A stretch of DNA of 64,000 bases. Source: Cymbidium sinense. Taxonomy: Eukaryota; Streptophyta; Magnoliopsida; Asparagales; Orchidaceae. Shown here in pieces: positions 1 through 12,545 of this stretch. Made by a program: the position numbers and the translations under genes. The stretch is from contig CM038228.1 of the NCBI GenBank assembly GCA_021442155.1, forward strand, positions 87,374,114-87,438,113. Direction: 5' to 3'. Under the pieces are notes generated by a model that was not told where the DNA came from, ran no database searches, and saw nothing but the letters and a program-made list of their open reading frames with translations. Position 1 is the first letter of the stretch; every line of letters begins with the position of its first letter.

Positions 1-3000
1 ATTTTCTTAAGTCACTTAGGTTATTAAACACCTAAGCATCTACCCAAGATGGATTGATTAAGTTCTGGAATGTTTTGAATTTTTTTATTAAATTAATTAA
101 GCAAGTGATTAGGGGATTAGCCCTTAATTAAGTTTGGATTAAGGAAGGCAAGGGTTTTAGGAAATGGCTTAGGAAAATTCCATAAACCCATTCCATAAAC
201 CTCTTCCCTTCTTAAGTAAGGCTTAATTGACTTAATAAAAGGATTAAACCTCTATTCATATGCTTAATTGCCCTTAATTATATAAAGGGAGTAATTAAGG
301 GTTCATTAATTGATCTCTCTAATTAAACTATCAATAAATACCAAGAAAATTAGGGGAGGCAGAAGTCATCCCCCTAAATTCACATGAGAAGTTTGAGATT
401 AATTAGTGGGATAATTAAGGAGTAATTAAGGTTATTAAGTTTTCATTAAAACCATAATTAAGGATAATACACTATTCAAAATCCAGTGAAATTAATTTTA
501 GAATATTCTCCTCTAAATTATCTTTCCAATATTTTTTACCTTATAATTTTAGGATTTCTCTAGAATTAGTTAAGAAATTATAAAGATTCAGTGATTAAGG
601 AGAGTTAATTAAATCCCTAATTAAAATAGCTAATCCCATCGGCGCCACATGGAGACTGACGTGGCGCACACTTTCCATGTGGCATGACGGGAGAGGCTAA
701 GTTATCACATCATAGCACCATGTTGGCGATGCTACGCACTTTCTCCTCACCCATCTGATCTAAGATCGGATGGTTGAGATAAAGCCCGTGGTATTAAAGG
801 ATTAATCTGATATTCCTATGCATCTTGATCATGGGCGTCCATCCAAAATGCGTGGATGGATGGCCCATGATCCGTCCTTGAGCTCGCCTATGGGAGATGG
901 CCACCGTCCATCTTCTAGGGCAAGATCTGAGCTCAGATTGAGCTCAAACTTTGCCCACACCATCTAAGAGTAGAGGGGAGAAGATCTAACAGCTAGTTTT
1001 TCATGAAGCAAAATTCTCTTTCACAAAGGACCACACCATGGCTAATTTAAGCTTTCATTGAGGGCATACCTCACCGGAGGCTATCACCGGTGCTCGAATT
1101 CATTGAGGTAGCTTCATCTAGTGGAGATAAAGCCCTGTTGAAGATTTGAGATGATTTGGTTGAGTGGATCTTCCTATGGACAAAGCTCTCCTCCAATTGG
1201 GCTCGACCTTGATCAAGATAACTTCTCCCTTTCCTTTGGAACTTGGATGAAGCTTGATGCAAGTTCAATTAAGTCCTCGGATGAATCTTGTAAGAGGAAT
1301 TGGCATGATTTGAAGTATTGAGTAAGTTGGATTTTCACTTGAGCTCCCCTATTTTTGGTTTGAAGAAATCCGAAAATGGGGAAATGGAAAATGCTTAGGA
1401 AACCTTGGGGGAGCTTAGGATCACTTCCTCTAAGTTCCTATGCTTCAATCGAATAGGAGAGAATGAAATTCAATTGAAATTAGGGGGAGTATATCTCCCC
1501 TAGGTGAATCGGACGACTGAGCTTCCTCCTTTCATTTTGATCCAATACACCTCATTGAGTGGGTTTGTTAGGCTACTTAGGGTGGCATGGCATTTGGTTT
1601 GGCTAGGGAGAGGTAGTGGAAGGGTGCCATGTGCTTGAAATGGGTGGAAGAATGGTTCCCATGTGCCCATGTTCAAATAAGTGGTCGATTTTGACCTTGG
1701 GTTGGGTTTGGTAGACCCAAACCCAATAGGTCAAGTGGACCATGCCCATTAGTGACCATTTGGTCCACTAAGAGGATGTTAAGTATCCATGAAAAGGAAT
1801 TAACCAAATTTCAAGTGGTTTTGGATTTAGGTTACCCTATGGCCTAGCAGAAAAATGGTCATTTGGCTTGGATTTCTATTTGAATATGTTTGGTATGATA
1901 GAAAAATGGGTTGGGTCAAGTTTCAATGAATTTGGAGGTGGTTTGATATGATTTGGCTCATGTTGACCCATTTAGGTCAAAATAGGTCAACTTCAGTCAA
2001 GTTGACCAATAGGTCAAATTGGGTCAAACCAAGGGTTCCAAGTTCATATGACCATTTGAAATGTTTTGGTGACTTTGGTTTGGTTCAATTTAGTTTAGAT
2101 TTAGTTTTGGTTCATTTGATTTCATTTAGGTCAAATGGGTCAAGTTGACCAATTTGATCCATTTGACCTATTTGGGTTAGGTCATGGGTTGGTTTAGGTC
2201 TAGTTGGTCATTTGAAATGTATTGGTGTCTTTATTTCCAATCAATTTTGGTTTAATTTGATTTTGGCTCAATATGACCTTTTAGGTCAAGTTGGATTCAT
2301 GGTCAATTGGGCTAGACAATTGAGGTTTTGATCAAATTCAACAATCATTTTGGAATGAACTTGACCCATTGGTTTTAGTAAATTTGGCTTAGATCAAGTT
2401 TTGACATATTTTTACTTTTTAGGTCAAATTGGGTCAACTTGGGTCAAGTGGCCATTGGGCTACCTTTGGCTCAAATGATGACTTGGTCAAGTTCAAATAT
2501 TGATCATGAATGAGTTTTGATCAATGGTTTCAATCAATTTGGCCTATTGTGGATTTTGGTTTATTTAAGTTTTATTTTGGTCAAATGTTGACCTGGTCAA
2601 CCCTTAGGTTTGACTTGTTTGACCCAATTTGGATGATTGATCATCTCATGATGATTGTTGCTCACAATGTGAGGCTTAGATGGGCTTAGTTCAATCTAAT
2701 TTGGTTAGGATTAGAATTTGGCTCATAAGGGTTACTTTAGGTCACTTTGGGTCAAGTGAGCCTAAGTTGGTCAAATGGCTAGGTCAAAGCTTGATTTGAG
2801 TTTGATTGAACTCACATATGGACTTATGATTGAAATATAAATCCATTTGTAAGAGATTTGAAGTCAAATGGGTTTTGGTTCATTTGACAATTCTATGTTC
2901 AAAGGGTGAACATGAGTTTGACTTGGGTTTAATTTTTGAATTTATTTTTGGTTTGGTGATTGAAGTTTATGTTTATATTTGGATTCCTGATTGAAGGATT

Positions 3001-3684
3001 GATTGAAAAATGAAGAAAAATTAAGGGTTTGGCTTGATTTGAGTTTTATTTGGCAAAGTTCAAGAATTTGACTTGATATGCTTAGGTTGGATTTTGATTG
3101 ATTTTGAGTTTGATTTTTGGAGTTGGTTTTGATTGTTTGAATTTATATTTCATTTATATATGTGAATATAAATGAGAATATAAATGGGTTATAAGAAAAT
3201 TTCTTGAATTTGAAGTTCTTTTAATTTGATTTGAGCTAAGTCCATAAGAGGGAATCAAAGGGACTTAGAAAAGATTTTTGGAATTTGGATTTGATTTTTG
3301 GGTTTAGTTTGGATTGATTTGAATTTATATTTCATTAATGTATGTGAATATAAATGAGTTGTGAGAAAATTTCTTGAATTTGGATTGATTTGGCTAAGTT
3401 CAAAATTTTACTTGAAAGGCTTAGGAAAGTTTTTTGGAATTTGATTTATTTAGGGTCATAGTTGGTATGAGTTTGGAATTTGACTTGAAAGAAGGAATTG
3501 AGGATTTGGTTCAAGCTATAGGGTAGGCAAATTTTCCTAACACCCCTAAGGCATGACCTAATCTTATGGCTAAGTCTCTAGGGTTTATTGATTCACCTAA
3601 TCACTAGTGTCTTAAACTAAGGAACTCTTCTAAGAGTCCTATGTCTAAGATGGAGTGGTTGAGAGCTCATCCTAAAATGAGATA
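1..3684 (-). mobile_element. Element A 3' LTR (truncated by window edge)
   Basis: Long terminal repeat of the Tat-like Element A. Base 1 aligns with 58681 in A's other LTR, so about 3.8 kb of this LTR lies outside the window. In order it holds a TTAATTAA-rich stretch (about 60-620), a GC-richer CpG-containing patch (about 640-790), a mixed region (800-1900), a GGTCAA/TTGACC-dense block (about 1930-2850), and AATATAAATG-type repeats (about 3140-3430). It ends near 3684 at a degraded form of the terminus seen as GTCA at 45323 and 62420. Short reading frames here, including one at 1071-1268 on the minus strand, recur only because the LTR is duplicated. No gene is supported. Confidence 0.85.
1930..2850. 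promoter_or_regulatory. GGTCAA/TTGACC-dense LTR block (W-box-like)
   Basis: Between 1963 and 2168 I count eleven matches to TTGAC[CT] or its complement, often as inverted pairs such as GGTCAAGTTGACC. TTGAC[CT] is the core W-box bound by plant WRKY factors. Matching blocks occur at 43310-44190, 60560-61460 and, inverted, about 10010-10760. The density is seen directly. A regulatory role is inference; the block may simply be an expanded short repeat. Confidence 0.35.
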
Positions 3685-6577
3685 ACAAGGGCACAATAGG
3701 TGTGGTGAGATGATCAAAAGACACATACATGATGATCTGACAATGAACATATGATGATAATGACACTACTCCTAACCCAAGGTGTAGAAAGATTCAAGAA
3801 CCTAGTGTAATGTGACTCTACTTATGCCAACTAGGGATTGAATAGGTGAACCTTCCACTAGGGAAGCAGGTTCAAGTCATCCACAGAGGGATGAGAGGTT
3901 TGAATTTGATTTGAGTCTCGCTGAGGAGAAAATTAATTTGATTTGTTTAGATTGTTTGATTATTTTATTTGAGATTTATTTAATTTTTATTGAGCTCCAC
4001 TGAGGGATGAGGGTTGAATTTATTTTATTTACTCCACTGAGGGAGGTTGGTTGATTTGTTACAGAATTTTTTTTAAATTTTTAGATTTTGAGAGAGATCA
4101 TGTTGGTTTGTGATGGGCTGCAATGAGTAGAGACCATGTTGGCCTTGATCTAGCTCAAATTTACCAATCCAAATGGATAGTCCAAAGTAGGGCTATCCAA
4201 CCAAAGGAATGTATTTCGGTGTGTAATAGATATACTAGGAAGAAAGCATAGTAGACTTATATCCTCCAAAGTATTGATCAGTTGTTGGGGTGATCAGTTG
4301 GCAAGGCAATGAATCGAACCCAACCTAAGGCTGACTATTGAGTGAATGTCGCTAGGAGACTTAAATCAACTCAAAGATAGTCAAGATTAGTTTCATTTTT
4401 AGTTTGTTATTTTAGATTATTCCAGTTGGTTTGTGATGAACTGCACTGAGTAAGGGCCATGGTGGCCTTGATTTAGCTCAGATTTACCAATCCAAAGGGG
4501 TAGTCTACCAACTACACAGTAAGACTATCTGACCAATGGAATGTTCTTCGGTGTACAACAACTATACTAGGAAGAAAGCATAGTAGACTTATATCATCCA
4601 AAGTAGAGATCAATTGCTGGGGTGATCAGTTGGCAAGGCAACGAATCAAACCCAACCTAGGGCTAACTATTAAGTGAATGCCACTGGGGGACTTAGATCA
4701 GCTCAAAGATAGTCAAAGATAGATTTCATTTTTTTTATTTTGTTTTGATGGATTCCATTGGTTTGTGATGGATCACACTGAGATGGAGCTTACATCAACC
4801 TAGACCTATCTTAGATTTACTGAACCAAAGAGAGTAGCTTCCCAACCGAGGGGAGAACTATCCAACCAAAGGAGTACCTTTCGATTTGCAATGATCAATT
4901 TAGGGGAAGAAAGCATAGGTACTCACATCTTCCACCATAAAAGATCACTGGGGTGACCAGTTTCTTTAAGCAACAAATCGATCCTAACCTAGGGCTGCCC
5001 GTCAATTTGCGACAGTCATGCTAGAAAGAATGCTTAGTAAGCTTACATCTTCCAAAGCGAAATGACTGTTGGGGCAACCTGTCTTATGGTAAAATAGATT
5101 GAACCTGACCTAAAGGTGACTATGGAAAAAGTTTTGACCCGGGGACTTATCTCTACTCAAGTAGTCAAGCAATTTCTATAAGAAGTTTTGCTAATACTAC
5201 CCTAAAGATAGGATGCCTGCTTGGGAAAAGGGGGCCTTTGGGGCCTTGAGTTCCTAATCAACAAGTGAATATTTTATTTATTTGTTTATCATGGACCCTA
5301 TTGATTTGTGAGAGATCATACTGAGAAGGAGCTTATATCAACCTAGACCTATCTCAATTTTATAGAAGCAAGGGAGAATTTGCACATCCGCTAGCTTATT
5401 TTCCAACCGTAGGGTGGCTACTAGGAAAGGGGGACTATCCAATCCAAAAGTAACCCGGATAGTGTCTAAATGGATTCACAAAGGATGTGATCCAAATAAA
5501 ATGCTCGCAGGGGATGGGGCCACTAAGGGCTTTATCCAACACCCTGGAAAAGATGACATATGGCTAGTCATATATCAAATAGGTATTTAGTGTCAAACTC
5601 AAGGAGAAAGTTTGGGGACTCATATCTTCCAAGAGTGGTGGTGAGTCGCTGTCAGCATAGCAAACATCAATGAACCTAAGGTGCTTGTCAGTTTGTGACA
5701 ATCAGCCTCGAAAGAAAGCTCAGGGACTCATATCCTCCTATAGCAGAATTGATTGTCAGGATAGTCTGTCTCTGGCTCGATAGGTGTCATCCGACCAAGG
5801 GCGACTACTGAGTGAATGCCACTAGGGGACTTATGCCAGTTCAAATGTAGTCAAGAGGAAAGGAGCCTCTGGGGGACTTATCCTAAACCTCAAATATACT
5901 CAACCTAGTTAGTGCATGATGGCTAGTTCAAGAAGAATGCTCGAGGACTTACATCTTCTTAAACAAAGTCAACATAAGGTAGCTTATTAGCTAAGAAGTG
6001 AAGCTACCATACTAACAAGGCACTCTTTAGTTTGCAATGATCAAGTCAGGAAGAAAGCATGGGGACTCACATCCTCCTAACAAGTGACCACAGGTAAAGC
6101 GAGTATGTTAGAACATCTAATGAGTGAGTGCCACAGGGGGCTTGCTCCCACATCAAAATAGCCTGAGAAAAAAAGATTTATGTTTATTTTTGTACATGTG
6201 TTAAAAGGAGTAGAATGCCTCTTGAGTTCTCTTACACCTACCTTAAACACACTGGGGTTTTTGACAGAATGATGCCATGAATGAACGAGGACTCCCACCA
6301 AGAAAGGATGCAGCTTAGGTTCTCTTACACCTAACTTAGTTGCGCTAATCGAAATAGGATGCCTCTTTTTTTCTCTCACACCTATTCTAGTAGCACTTGG
6401 GAATGTGTTTGTGTTGTGAAGAAGGATAGGATTCCTCTTGGGTTCTCTTACACCTAACCTAAACACATCGTTATGGATTCACAAGACAAGCAAACAACGC
6501 TTCGAATGAAGAGAAGATTTGGATGAATTGGAATAAAATTTTTGTTGATTTATAGAATTATTTTTGAAACATGATTT
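3685..6577 (-). repeat. Element A 3' untranslated region with tandem repeats
   Basis: This is the non-coding region between A's integrase stop and its 3' LTR. It holds diverged direct repeats: the phrase TTGGTTTGTGATGG recurs at about 4102, 4426 and 4758 (spacing about 324 and 332 bp) with a weaker copy near 5301. Smaller motifs such as AGGAAGAAAGCATAG and CCTAACCTAGGGCTG recur between them. Element B has the same region at 25825-28430 but one fewer long unit. Variable tandem repeats in the 3' UTR are known for Tat/Ogre elements. I see no gene, and no clear polypurine tract next to the LTR. Confidence 0.75.
6190..6475 (-). repeat. Four short tandem units in A's 3' UTR
   Basis: A block resembling AGGATGCCTCTTGGGTTCTC followed by TTACACCTAACC occurs four times (near 6205, 6303, 6354 and 6427). 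The equivalent block in B is at 28029-28260. On the minus strand it keeps a 129-residue frame open (6077-6466) that repeats a VGVREPKRHP-like motif. The frame is an effect of the repeat and is not annotated as a gene. Confidence 0.7.
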
Positions 6578-7284
6578 TTATGGGTAATATTTCTTCAAAT
6601 AGAGCCCATTAATTGGTAGCATCGGGTGTTCCCCTTTACAATCAATATGCTGATATGATCCTCCTTGGTAGGCCTTCTCTATGACATAGAGGCCTTCCCA
6701 AGTGGGTTCAAACTTGCCTACCATCTTTCGACGGGCAACAATTGGTCTCCTTACGACTAATACTAGTTCTCCTACTTGAAAAGACCTAGGGTGGACCATC
6801 TTGCTATGAGCTTGAATCATTTTGGTCTTGTGCAACTCGAGGTTTTAGGACTCCCATAGGCATCTCTCTTCCAAACCTTGAGATCTTCTAATCGCAACTT
6901 AGCATTCTCCTCTATAGAGATTTGCCTACCCATTGATATCCTTAGTGATGGAAGCTGAACTTCTAATGGCAGAATAGCTTTAGACCCATAAACTAAGGAA
7001 AATGTGGTAGATCGGGTAGGAGTCCTGTATGTGGTGCAGTAGGCCCATAAGGCTTCAACCAACTACTCATGCTACTTTCTTTTGTTGTCATCCAATGTCT
7101 TCTTTAGAATCTGGATGAGAATTTTGTTGAATGCTTTGGCTAAGCCATTTTCTCTAGGGTAATAGAAGGTGGAGTATCTCCAATCTATATTGTATTTTCT
7201 GGTAAAGCTATTGATCTTGGTGCTCTTGAATGCAGTATCATTATCATATATTATTTGTCAAGGCACCCCAAACTTATATACAAT
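6578..7284 (-). pseudogene. Element A integrase, C-terminal half
   Basis: This is the downstream part of A's integrase, which inserts the element's cDNA into host DNA. From 7284 downward it has VYKFGVP, then IIYDNDTAFK with the second catalytic Asp, then FYYPRENGLAKAFNK, then an ALWAYCTTYRTPT block, and finally a C-terminal stretch with VGELVLVVRRPI, GKFEPTWEGLYVIEKAY and INGLYLKKYY. The family normally has the catalytic Glu in NGxAEA; here it is Lys (codon near 7135-7137). In-frame stops lie at 7258-7260 and twice just upstream of the WAY block. The upstream half is at 45324-45880, separated by Element B. Family assignment is strong; function is lost. Confidence 0.9.
7280..7284. repeat. Left target-site duplication of Element B (ACAAT)
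   Basis: ACAAT directly precedes B's 3' LTR and matches 45324-45328 directly after B's 5' LTR. Five base pairs is the usual duplication size for plant Ty3/gypsy integration. The duplication lies within A's integrase gene. Confidence 0.85.
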
Positions 7285-9284
7285 TATGGTGAAAAATTTC
7301 TATATGGTCGCCTTCCACCTGTGGGTGAAATGCAAGAATATAAAAATTCAGCATTTTAGGATGCCACGCAGATTCACAGATGTTTATTCAGGTGATCAGG
7401 TACATCATCAAGAAATAGTGTACTATCTTGGGAGATAGAAGTCACTACCCTTTAATGGACCTAATCACCTCAATAAGGACTCCTAAGAACAATAGGTCTA
7501 CATATGTACCAAAGATTCTTCCCCTACTTTACATGAAAAAGTAAATTAAGATTTATTTTAAATGGGTTCATTAAGTTCCCTACAGAGGCAAGCCCCCATA
7601 GTTAATTACATCTTAAGGGACGGGATCCCTTAGGAATACTCTCGATTAAGGTAAATGATCATTGTCTCCAAAGATTTTAATAGGTAGGACTATCAATCGA
7701 TTAGTTTATTTTGGAAGATCAAATGGGATTGATCAAAGAGAGAGAGTTATTAGCAAAACCAAAAGAGGTTAAGTAGGAGATACGACTCTAGGAAACCTAG
7801 CGAGCATCTCAAACTATCCTATGGTTGGACTTTACATTTTTAAAATTAATTTAATTTGTTTGAGTTAAATGTTTCATTAGAAATTTAAGGCTTATGATTC
7901 CATAACATAAAATCATGGAAATGCCTAAGAGTTGAGGATTTATGCTTATGACCCGTGGAAGGGAGAAGCAACCTCAGAACCTAAATCTAGGGAGCTTTTG
8001 TGAGTGCCAAAAGCACGACCTAAATCTAAGGAGAAAATGGGTATTTGGTTTTCCTCCATAAGAGAGGACAAACCACCCAATTGCTTGGACTTACAATCAC
8101 CTACGAGTGGCTGCCAACTACCTCCTCCTATGATTTTAAATTCATGTAGGCAAGCCATATGCTTTATGCAAGATAGGTAGGTTATTATTTATTTAGAAAG
8201 AGACTAAGTCCTTAAATTCACTCCCTAAAGAGACTAGATCATGTAAGGACATGCTTCAAATGACCTAAATCTAATGTAATTCAGATTTCTTTTTATTTTC
8301 ATTTTTTGGACAATCATTTTTGACTCGGGCTGATAGGATTCATATGCCTAATGCATGAGAAATGAGGTTATTTGCCAAAATCAGCAAGAAGAGAGGAGGT
8401 GTATTTTCACCATGGCTCTCAAAGGTCAAGCCAAATTTCTCTGGCAAAGGTGGAAGCCCTCCAATCAAGAATGAAAATAATATGCATTTGTGCATGATGT
8501 TATAAAAGAAGTACTCATCCAGCTAAGGGGTTGCTAATTCTTTTACTTAATTTTAAACCTAGGCTTTAGGTGAGGTTATGAGTTCTTTATTTTTAGTTTT
8601 GAATTGTTAGATTTGGTAAAAGATTTATTTTTCCCTTAGAGCCTAATCCACATCCAGGCCATACATAATGCAAGGAAGAAACAAGGAAAAAAATGCCACT
8701 TAATGCACAAGCTAAACAAATCATCAATCAATTTATAAAGCTAATCGCAAAAGAATAAGAGGCCATTGTAGTTGGGAACCACCATACAAACCCAAAAATA
8801 AATTGGGTAGCCGAGCTCTACCCTTATACAACCCAGATTACAAATGAATTAAATACAATTACACAAGGAATTCGTTATTATGGGGGTCTTCAAGCTTCAT
8901 TTCTTCATTCTTCTTTTCTTCTTTCTTCTTCTTTTCTTCTTTCTTCTTTGATTCCATCTTTTGGATGGTTGGAAGGTGGATGCTCCAAAGGCTTCACATG
9001 GTGCATAAGATGAGATCTTATGACCAATGTTCATCCTAATCCCCAAAATAATCATTCTAAAATCCTAATTGCAAAAACTTACATGAAAGGAAAAGAATGG
9101 AAATCTAACTAACACTTGCAAAATAGAGATTAGCTAAAACAAACCATATAAATCTCAAGCATGCATATTGGACTTAACACCCCACACATGGGAGACTAAG
9201 TCCACCTGACCTATTAGATTATGCTTAAGGGTATAAGCACATGCACAACAAAAGCAGTTATTTTTTTAATTATGATAGCGCTCC
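7285..9284 (-). mobile_element. Element B 3' LTR, first segment
   Basis: This is the first 2.0 kb, in window order, of B's 3' LTR, matching 37571-39550. It starts TATGGTGAAAA where the 5' LTR has TGTGATGAAAA. It includes a pyrimidine-rich CTTCTT tract (about 8895-8950) found in every LTR copy. It breaks off at GATAGCGCTCC, where the inverted solo LTR is inserted, and resumes at 21432. No gene seen. Confidence 0.9.
9280..9284. repeat. Left target-site duplication of the solo LTR (GCTCC)
   Basis: GCTCC precedes the inverted solo LTR, and GCCCC at 21432-21436 follows it, with one mismatch. The uninterrupted 5' LTR reads GATAGCACCCCTTAAGC at the same place, so the two flanks overlap as a 5-bp duplication would. 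Confidence 0.7.
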
Positions 9285-11092
9285 TATTGACCTCACTTTT
9301 GGAGTGAGCATTCAATCTCCTCTTCTTAGACTTCAAACTCTTCTAGACACTAAGAACTCTTTAGTCATAAGACACTTCTAGTGATTAGGTGAACACTTAA
9401 CTTAAGTCTAGAGACTTAGAAGGTCTAATCATAGGATTAGGCCATGCCTTATGACTTAAGGAAATCACCTATCCTATAGCCTAAACCCAATCTAAATACA
9501 CTTTCTCAAATCAAACCCAAATTCAAATCTCAAACCAAACCTTAAATTCAAATTCCAAATCTAATTTGAAATTTGACTCCAAATGATTGAAACTCATGAT
9601 TAAATCCAAACTCCAAAATCTCTTCTTAAGTCATATGAACTATCTTCATAAGCTCAGCCAAAACTCCCTTTAGATTAAATCAAACTCAATTAATTTCTTT
9701 ATAAATTAATTATTCCTTCATTTATATTCACAAATATAAATAAAATCCAAATTTAAATGACCAAAACTATATCAAAAATTAAATCCAAACTCACCCAAGC
9801 TTTAAGCCAATTCTTTGGACTTAGCCAAATTCTATCCAAATCAAGTTAAAACCAATGGATTTTTCCTTAAATCAAATCATTCATTCAACCATCTATCATC
9901 AAATATAAGCCCTTTTGACTTAAAACTTTAATTGAGTCAAAACCTATTAGACTTCAAGTTGATTACCATTGAATTTATATTTCAATCCAGGGCTCATATA
10001 TAAGTTCAACTAAACTCGAATCAAACCAAAATCAAACCAATTGACCCACTTAGGTCCACTTGACCCAAAGTGGCCTAAAGGACTCATTTGAGCCAACTTC
10101 CAATCCAACCCAAATTGGATTGGACCAAGCTCACTAAAACCTTCCACTGTAATTATTGATCATCCTAGGATGATCAATTGCAATCAATTAGGTCAAACCA
10201 AGTCAACTTAGTCATTCGACCAAGTCAACCCTTAGCCCAAATGAACCAAAACTAGCCAAAACTCATCCTACATCAAATAGATTAAAACCAATGATTTGAA
10301 TCAACCCAAAATCAATATTTAAATATGACTTGACCACCAATTGAGCCAAACTAAGCCTAATTGGTCATTTGATCCAAGTTGACCCAAATTGGCCTAAAGG
10401 ACCAAATTGGGTCAAATCATGACCTAACCCAAATTGATTGCAACCAATGGCTCAAGTTTATTCCAAATTGATTATTGAACTTGACTAAAACCATAATTAA
10501 ACCCAATTTGATCAATCGATCCCAATTGAGCCAATAAACCGAAATAGGCCTAAAGGGTCAATTTGGCCTAAATCCAAATTAATTCAAACTAAAGATAAAA
10601 TTCATCTTCAATTAGCTAATTGAACATGAATCAACCCATGACCCAAGCTAATCCAATTTTTATCAAATTGGTCAATTTTATCCAATATGACCCATATGAC
10701 CCAAATTGAGCCAAATCCCTTGAAACCAAGCCATGACCCATTGGAGGCTAATCAAACCCGACCCAAACCCATATAGGATCAGCCAAAAAATAACCCAACC
10801 CAATAAAATCTGTCATGGATCCTCCCCCACATAGGATTCCACCCAACCTCATTTAATTCTCCCTCATCACATGCACTTAACTCCTCCCCAATATTTGCAT
10901 TTAATTGAGCTGATCATATGGAAGCAAGAGAGGACTTTGGAGCAAAAATCCATAGTCCTCAATCAATCTATCATCCATTCCAACAACCCCAAGCAAGATG
11001 GAAATTAATTTGGAGCCAAAAAATTCAAAAAAGAATGGATTTTCAGCATTATAAAAGGAGGGGAAAATGAGGCTTCACCCCTCTTCCTACTA

Positions 11093-11100
11093 CCACCATT
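11093..11100. repeat. Left target-site duplication of the hAT element
   Basis: CCACCATT is repeated exactly at 15748-15755. Eight base pairs is the signature duplication length of the hAT superfamily. Confidence 0.95.
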
Positions 11101-12119
11101 TAGGGCTGTCAAAAAAGCTCGTTGTTCACAAACAGCTCATGTTTGACTCGATATTTAGCTCGTGTTTGGCTCGTTCGTTAAGTAAATGAGCCGAACACGA
11201 ACAAATATTTTAGGCTCGATTTATAAATGCGAACATAACAACAATCCTTTGTTCGATCATGTTCGGCTCGATTTAGCTCGAAATAAATAAATAATTTATA
11301 TTAAATTTTATTTAAAATATAATTTATGTCATTAAATATTTTTAAAATTGATATTTAATTTAATTATAAAATTAGTTAAAAATTTTTAAATAAAATAAGC
11401 TAAAATATATTAGTAATTATTATTATAGGTTTTTTTATAATTATGCTTACATCGTTAGGTTTTAGGTCGATAGTTAATCCCAGTAGGAATTTATATTAAC
11501 TACTGGAATTTAAAATAGATGAGCTGAGCGATATATCTCGATATTTCCCTAGTCTCGACTGCTCTACATTTCACGCAGCTCTCACTCTCTCTCGCTCTTA
11601 ACTCTGCCTCTCGACTTTCTGCCCTAATCCTGTAAGTCCTTCGACTCCCTCTCTCATCTCAATGTTTTGGTCACCAAATTTCTACTCTTCCTAGCAAGAG
11701 CCTTACGAGTTGTGAGTTTTGCGAGTTGCAAATTGCAATGGTAATATCTCAGCAATAGGAACCTCCGGATGCATCTCGGATTTCTAGGGTTTGGTACCGA
11801 CCATTATTTTCTTGTTTTTATCAAGCTTCTACCCGGGACTCGGTCGACTTTGCATGTCTACTATCATTATTTTCTTCTTTTATCAAGCTTCTACATCGAT
11901 TTCATGTTAAAAGGAGAAATGCTCTTAAGCTTTTACAATTTGTGACTCTGATTTTTCATTTGTAGACTTGAGTCACTTGATATCTTATATGTTATTGTCT
12001 CCGGACCTGTATTGAAATGCTTGAAGTGCTTATTCTATGCCATGTACGATATTCTACATCTTATGCCTATGCTTATTGTGGATGATTGTTATTCTTTGTA
12101 GGTTATTAAAATGCCTGAA

Positions 12120-12545
12120 GTGGTTACTCGGTTTGTCCTGTCCGGCCATTATTCTGCTGTCTCTATTATTTGGGAGCTATATATTGTTGTCTATGTTTGA
12201 TTTCTCATTTTCTTTTACTCTTCTCAGTTCTCATTCTAATTTGTCCTGTCCGGCCATTATTCTGCTATCTCTGTTATTTGGGAACTATATATGTGCTCTG
12301 TTAGATTTTTTCATATTTTTTTTACTCTTCTCATTCTAATTTGTCCTGTTTGGCCATTATTCTGCTGTCTCTGCTATTTTGGAAATATATGTTGCGTGCT
12401 CTGATTTTTTTTCGCTGGCATGGATACTATTTATTTTGGTTCGGCCATTACTTTGTTGTCTTTGTTAGCATGGATACTATTTATTTATGTTCGGCCATTA
12501 TTTTGTTATCTTTGTTGGCATGGATACTATTTATTGAGCTAATTT
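12120..12545 (+). repeat. Degenerate direct repeats inside the hAT
   Basis: The phrase TTTGTCCTGTCCGGCCATTA recurs at about 12130, 12240 and 12339. A related TTCGGCCATTA phrase paired with GGCATGGATACTATTTATT occurs three times from about 12417 to 12535. Unit spacing is about 100 bp, then about 60 bp. The block keeps short plus-strand frames open (12037-12339, 12341-12553) that read as hydrophobic low-complexity peptide and are not annotated as genes. Confidence 0.6.

Noticed and set aside
1071..1268. Minus-strand frame of 65 residues with a similar frame at 59688-59879
   Set aside because: The two are equivalent positions of one LTR pair, so similarity comes from LTR duplication. B's LTRs do not keep the frame.
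6077..6466. 129-residue minus-strand frame with repeated VGVREPKRHP motifs
   Set aside because: It coincides with short tandem repeats in the 3' UTR; the matching region of Element B has no comparable frame.
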